Positions 5,395 to 6,382 of a DNA stretch of 6,382 nt are shown piece by piece (within the stretch, counting starts at the first letter, position 1; each line of letters opens with the position of its first letter). The stretch is from Hyphomicrobiales bacterium. Its GTDB lineage: Bacteria; Pseudomonadota; Alphaproteobacteria; Rhizobiales; Aestuariivirgaceae. A program made the position numbers and the translations under genes. The notes under the pieces were generated by a model. That model worked only from the letters and a program-made list of their open reading frames with translations, had not been told where the DNA came from and searched no databases. The stretch is from assembly GCA_014380505.1 (NCBI GenBank), contig JACMJT010000368.1, positions 1-6,382 of the forward strand. Reading direction: 5' to 3'.

Positions 5395-6382
5395 TTACTG
5401 CAAGGCTTCGGGCGTGTAGCCCCTGTTCCAGTCGATCCGCACCCGGCGGCCTGTTTTATGGGATTTGAAGGCAGCCGCAATGACCATCATGGTATCGAGG
5501 CCGCGTTCGAGCGAGATGGGCGATGAGGCCACCCGGCCCGCCAGCACCTCCTGCAGATGGGCAATCTCCGCCTTGAAATCGTCGGCACGGGTTTTTGCCA
5601 CCAGTGTTTCATTCACCATTTCGCCGTTTCCGCTGAGAACCGCGTCATGACCCGGCTTGTGGTTGACGCGCCAATCGATAAATCCGTCGCGCCCCTGGAT
5701 GCGGCAGGATTTTTCCGAAGGTGCGGTGACCACGTCCTGTATGACATCGCCGGTCAAGCCGTTTTCCGTTTTCATTGCGATGAAACAGAGGCGATCATAC
5801 AATGTTCCAGCTTCATTCGACATGTCGAGCGTGGCGGAAACCTCGTTCACGCGGCCGGCGCCGATCACGTGGGCGAAGTGCTGCCAGATGTTGATGCCAT
5901 GGGAATGCTCGCCCGCCGCACCGCCGCCGCGGCTGGAAAAGCCGAGGTATGAATCGGCTGGGCCGGCGAGCCAGGGATGGGCCTTGAAGATGCCGCCCCA
6001 ATGTTCGCGGGTGCGTGCGGACAGCGTGGAAATTGGACCGATTTTGCCGGCCTTGAGCAAGTCTTCCGCGGCGAGGGTATTTTGGCCCAGGGTGTGGTTG
6101 TAGCCCACACCGGCAAATATCCCGGCCTTTTTCACGCGGGCCGCGAGTTCAGCACAGCCGGCGAGATCTGGCCCGGCCAGGGGCTTTTCAATGATGAGGG
6201 CCTTCAGCGTGGCGTGATCCAGCACGGCATTGGCAATTGCGATGTGGCTGTCGGGCGGTGTTCCGACAAACACCACGTCCGCCGGTTCCGTCATCGCGGC
6301 GCGCGAATCCTTGAGAACGATGGCATTGTCCCAGGTGCCATAGCGCTGGGGGTAGATGCTGGTGCGCGCCCGTTCAAGGGCA
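5395..6382 (-). CDS. Gfo/Idh/MocA-family NAD(P)-dependent sugar oxidoreductase, 5' end outside window
   Basis: Members of this family oxidise, reduce or epimerise sugars, nucleotide sugars or inositols with NAD(P). Seen: the frame is open from the right edge, and 328 C-terminal residues are visible, ending at TAA 5397-5395. The glycine-rich dinucleotide loop is missing because it lies beyond 6382. A Met codon at 6294 is internal, since homologous-looking residues continue upstream (IYPQRYGTWDN). VVFVGTPPDSH is followed by the family hallmark EKP at 6189-6181, whose Lys is the catalytic or cofactor-contacting residue. VGYNHTLGQ and GEHSHGINIWQHF (around 5870-5915) follow. In the last, the usual D-x-x-x-H-x-x-D pattern is altered: the His stays, the first Asp is Gly and the last is Asn. 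It sits 11 nt before the NeuB gene, so it is probably the first visible gene of the operon and acts on the sugar precursor. The exact substrate is unknown. Confidence 0.88.
   Translation of the reverse strand, partial: ALERARTSIYPQRYGTWDNAIVLKDSRAAMTEPADVVFVGTPPDSHIAIANAVLDHATLKALIIEKPLAGPDLAGCAELAARVKKAGIFAGVGYNHTLGQNTLAAEDLLKAGKIGPISTLSARTREHWGGIFKAHPWLAGPADSYLGFSSRGGGAAGEHSHGINIWQHFAHVIGAGRVNEVSATLDMSNEAGTLYDRLCFIAMKTENGLTGDVIQDVVTAPSEKSCRIQGRDGFIDWRVNHKPGHDAVLSGNGEMVNETLVAKTRADDFKAEIAHLQEVLAGRVASSPISLERGLDTMMVIAAAFKSHKTGRRVRIDWNRGYTPEALQ

Overview
The window is a GC-rich, tightly packed bacterial segment. All supportable genes lie on the minus strand, so transcription runs from the right end (6382) to the left end (1). 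GC-rich third positions, short gene overlaps and the style of the proteins suggest a proteobacterium, perhaps an alphaproteobacterium. That placement is inference: there is no rRNA or other marker gene.

Layout in transcription order: (1) 6382-5395, the C-terminal 328 residues of a Gfo/Idh/MocA-type NAD(P)-dependent sugar oxidoreductase, with its N-terminus outside the window; (2) 5383-3851, a NeuB-family nonulosonic acid (sialic acid-like) synthase carrying an extra C-terminal cupin domain; (3) 3861-3250, a HAD-superfamily phosphatase; (4) 3257-2535, a NeuA-like CMP-nonulosonate cytidylyltransferase; (5) 2583-1606, a PAPS-dependent sulfotransferase; (6) a 146-nt AT-richer spacer holding small inverted repeats; (7) 1459-1, a six-helix ABC exporter half-transporter (MsbA/PglK-like) cut off inside its LSGGQ signature. 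Genes 1-5 are 11 nt apart or overlapping and look like one translationally coupled operon. The ABC gene may belong to it or have its own promoter.

Read together, the genes look like a pathway for an activated nine-carbon acidic sugar: a sugar oxidoreductase, aldol-type condensation with phosphoenolpyruvate (NeuB), a probable dephosphorylation (HAD) and CMP activation (NeuA-like). A sulfotransferase and a membrane exporter would then act on the finished glycan. The synthase / HAD phosphatase / CMP-transferase order parallels the Kdo (KdsA-KdsC-KdsB) and bacterial Kdn pathways, both of which pass through a phosphorylated ulosonic acid. The cupin fused to NeuB keeps a full His-His-Glu-His metal-ligand set and resembles D-lyxose/mannose-isomerase cupins, so the fusion protein might make its own aldose substrate. 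This is the most interesting hypothesis here. The enzymes are recognisable from motifs; the sugar, the sulfation target and the exported product are not determined by the sequence.

I saw no tRNA, rRNA, CRISPR array, insertion sequence or convincing terminator. Several long plus-strand open frames are antisense shadows of the genes above.
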